Assembly: GCF_009765875.1 (NCBI RefSeq)
Contig: NZ_LMUP01000002.1
Coordinates: 558,001-622,000 of the forward strand
From: Pedobacter sp. L105
GTDB lineage: Bacteria > Bacteroidota > Bacteroidia > Sphingobacteriales > Sphingobacteriaceae
Direction of reading: 5' to 3'
DNA: 64,000 bases
Shown: piece after piece, positions 61,912-64,000 of the stretch
Layout of the letters: each line of letters starts with the position of its first letter
Position numbering within the stretch: the stretch's first letter is position 1
Notes under the pieces: model-generated
The model's database searches: none
Seen by the model: only the letters and a program-made list of their open reading frames with translations
What the model was told of the DNA's origin: nothing
Made by a program: the position numbers and the translations under genes

Positions 61912-63282
61912 TTATTTACTCAGCTCCGCGAAATACTTGTGAAACAAAGGCAGGGTTTCAATCCCTTTATAATAGTTATAGATGTCATATTTCTCATTAG
62001 GCGAATGCAGGGCATCGCTATCCAGACCGAAACCCATTAATACCGATTTGATACCCAATACATCTTCAAACAAAGCTACAATAGGGATACTTCCCCCACC
62101 CCTTGTCGGGATAGGTTTCTTGCCAAAACTTTCTTCGATAGCTTTCTCAGCGGCACGGTAAGCTATGCTGTCTGTAGGTGTAACTACTGGTTCGCCACCA
62201 TGGTGATTGGTTACTTTAACCGTTACAAACTCAGGAGCTATCTTTTCAAAATGCTGCTGGAATAACTCCGCGATCTCTGCTGATGTTTGGTGCGGAACCA
62301 AACGCATAGAGATCTTGGCATGTGCTTTTGAAGGCAATACTGTTTTAGCACCCTCGCCAATATAACCGCCCCAGATGCCGTTGACTTCTAAAGTTGGCCG
62401 GGTACCGGTACGTTCTAAGGTAGAATAACCTTTTTCACCCCATTCAGATTGAATACCCAGGTCTTTTTTATAGTCATCCAGATCAAAAGGAGCTGTATTT
62501 AAAGCTAACTTTTCTGCGGTAGGCAGTTCCGTAACGTTATCGTAGAAAGCAGGGATAGTAATATGGTTATTTTCATCATGCAAAGAGGCGATCATCTTGC
62601 ATAAGATAGTAATCGGGTTGGCAACTGCGCCACCATATACACCAGAATGCAAATCCCTGTTCGGGCCGGTCACTTCCACCTCCATATAAGCTAAACCGCG
62701 CAGGCCTGTTTCTATAGAAGGGTTTTCCATGCTGATCATCGAGGTATCTGAAATCAGCACTACATCTGCCTTTAGGCGTTCTGCATTGGCATTCACAAAA
62801 ATACCGAGGTTAGCAGAACCAACTTCCTCTTCTCCTTCAATCATGAACTTCACGTTGCAGGCTACTGTATTGGTCTTCATCATCAGTTCAAATGCTTTTA
62901 CATGCATATAGAACTGTCCTTTATCATCAGCAGAACCACGTGCATAGATCTTTCCATCACGAACGGTAGGTTCAAAAGGAGGTGTATGCCATAATTCTAA
63001 TGGGTCTGCAGGCTGCACATCATAATGACCATACACTAAGACTGTAGGCAATGCGGCATCGATGATTTTTTCACCATATATAATAGGATAACCTGCGGTT
63101 TGACATACTTCCACTTTATCGGCTCCGGCGGCTGCCAGTTTTTCGGCTACAAAGTCGGCCGTTTTTAATACATCTCCCTTGTATTTTGGATCTGCACTTA
63201 CCGAAGGGAAGCGTAACAATTCGAACAGCTCATCCAAAAAACGCTGTTTGTTTTCTTCTACATATTTTTTTATCTCTTGCAT
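61912..63282 (-). CDS. M20-family dipeptidase
   Basis: The 456-residue zinc peptidase has YGHYDVQPAD (about 80), GSADDKGQ (about 112), EGEEEVGS (about 147) and a late PTRGGGSIPI region. This is the M20 carnosinase/dipeptidase pattern. It starts at ATG 63282; the frame open before it is the intergenic promoter. It splits small peptides in the cytoplasm. Confidence 0.92.
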   Translation of the reverse strand: MQEIKKYVEENKQRFLDELFELLRFPSVSADPKYKGDVLKTADFVAEKLAAAGADKVEVCQTAGYPIIYGEKIIDAALPTVLVYGHYDVQPADPLELWHTPPFEPTVRDGKIYARGSADDKGQFYMHVKAFELMMKTNTVACNVKFMIEGEEEVGSANLGIFVNANAERLKADVVLISDTSMISMENPSIETGLRGLAYMEVEVTGPNRDLHSGVYGGAVANPITILCKMIASLHDENNHITIPAFYDNVTELPTAEKLALNTAPFDLDDYKKDLGIQSEWGEKGYSTLERTGTRPTLEVNGIWGGYIGEGAKTVLPSKAHAKISMRLVPHQTSAEIAELFQQHFEKIAPEFVTVKVTNHHGGEPVVTPTDSIAYRAAEKAIEESFGKKPIPTRGGGSIPIVALFEDVLGIKSVLMGFGLDSDALHSPNEKYDIYNYYKGIETLPLFHKYFAELSK

Positions 63283-63394
63283 AACAAATGATTTTGGACA
63301 AATATAGAATAATTGGAAACCTGTTAGGCAAGATCGGCTGATAAAGGAAATTATCAATTTTACCAACATACTTAGATAAGAACCGAAGATTTGT

Positions 63395-63402
63395 TATTTT
63401 TG
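63395..63402 (+). promoter_or_regulatory. -7 box of UvrD-type helicase gene
   Basis: TATTTTTG fits TAnnTTTG, 31 bp before the TTG start at 63433. Confidence 0.4.
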
Positions 63403-63432
63403 TAGCTTTTAATACGCAAAACAAAATTCAAT

Positions 63433-64000
63433 TTGGATTACTTAGCAGGATTAAACCCTCAGCAACGTGCAGCAGTAGAGAATACCCAGGGACCAGCAAT
63501 GATTGTTGCAGGTGCAGGATCGGGTAAAACCCGTGTAATTACTTACAGGGTGGCGCATTTGATTGAAAAAGGTGTGGATTCGTTCAATATACTGGTACTA
63601 ACCTTTACCAATAAAGCATCAAAAGATATGCGCGAGCGTATCTCTAAAGTAGTAGGTACAGAAGCAAAAAACCTTTGGATGGGAACTTTTCACTCCGTTT
63701 TTGCCAAGATCCTGCGTGTAGAAGCTGAAAAAATAGGCTATCCATCTAACTTCACCATTTATGATACGGACGATAGTAAAAGCCTGATCAGGGCGATCCT
63801 CCGGGAGATGCAGCTGGATGATAAGTTATACAATGCGAATTTTGTCTATAACCGTATTTCTTCGGCCAAGAATAATCTGGTAAGTTATGGCGAGTACATG
63901 CAAAGCGCAGAGATACAAGCGGAAGACATCAGCAATAAACGCCCGATGATCGGTACGATCTATGAAACTTATACCAAACGCTGTTTTAAAGCGGGAGCTA
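63433..64000 (+). CDS. UvrD/PcrA-type helicase, 3' end beyond window
   Basis: The frame is open to the window edge and gives 189 residues. They begin DYLAGLNPQQRAAVE, then the Walker A GAGSGKTRVI (about 30-39), TFTNKASKDMRER (about 58-70) and MGTFHSVFAKILR. This is the N-terminal ATPase part of superfamily 1A helicases (UvrD/PcrA/Rep). TTG 63433 is the best start, as no ATG occurs near. It diverges from the dipeptidase gene. Confidence 0.92.
   Translation, partial: MDYLAGLNPQQRAAVENTQGPAMIVAGAGSGKTRVITYRVAHLIEKGVDSFNILVLTFTNKASKDMRERISKVVGTEAKNLWMGTFHSVFAKILRVEAEKIGYPSNFTIYDTDDSKSLIRAILREMQLDDKLYNANFVYNRISSAKNNLVSYGEYMQSAEIQAEDISNKRPMIGTIYETYTKRCFKAGA

Overview
The window comes from a Bacteroidota genome, most likely the Sphingobacteriaceae (Pedobacter or a close relative). 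The basis is a SusC/SusD pair with its own ECF sigma factor and FecR anti-sigma, promoters with the TAnnTTTG -7 box, the tmRNA tag GENNYALAA, and typical families of that phylum (DUF3822, MacB/FtsX permeases, GreA-like small protein). This is read from the sequence and family knowledge; no search was run.

Layout. 1-8.8 kb is chromosomal: two PqiA-like membrane proteins, an FtsX-type permease with a possible sigma-54 promoter, a CDP-alcohol phosphatidyltransferase, and an HxlR/SDR/SDR/AraC group. About 8.8-24.9 kb is an AT-rich accessory island with broken genes, repeats and several genes of defence type. It ends on the right with a large serine recombinase whose reading frame runs antisense into the 3' end of ssrA (tmRNA, 24922-25285, minus strand). 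The island therefore appears to sit in the ssrA 3' end. 25.3-32.3 kb is a complete minus-strand sigma-FecR-SusC-SusD nutrient-uptake locus. 32.6-64 kb is a housekeeping stretch: class II cyclic-nucleotide phosphodiesterase, RecD-like helicase, DUF3822, rsmD, coaD, NUDIX, pyrE, SRPBCC, clpB, a GT/GT/GH130 glycan cluster, two tandem outer-membrane barrels, a polysaccharide deacetylase, nitroreductase, ABC-F, a Zur-like regulator, a three-gene ABC importer, SlyD-like FKBP, a beta-propeller/phosphoesterase lipoprotein, GH25 lysozyme, M20 dipeptidase and the start of a UvrD helicase.

The island is the most interesting part. In order it carries a RecG-like (AlbA_2) remnant, a truncated Fic-like gene with a small upstream partner, an 801-residue STAND NTPase with an N-terminal Cap4-like nuclease domain and a C-terminal cysteine cluster, a DUF4747/RexA-like protein followed three bases later by a four-TM protein (a RexAB-like layout), a one-TM protein, a HEPN (Rx4H) protein, a 794-residue protein with zinc ribbon and PD-(D/E)xK nuclease end, and a protein with the paired aspartates of class III nucleotide cyclases. 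Then come a decayed histone-H1-like gene, an XRE repressor, an island-borne sigma factor with an unknown partner, several structured repeats and the recombinase. The best candidates for an undescribed system are the DUF4747 plus four-TM pair (13668-15215, possibly with 15340-15909) and the short Cap4-STAND protein.
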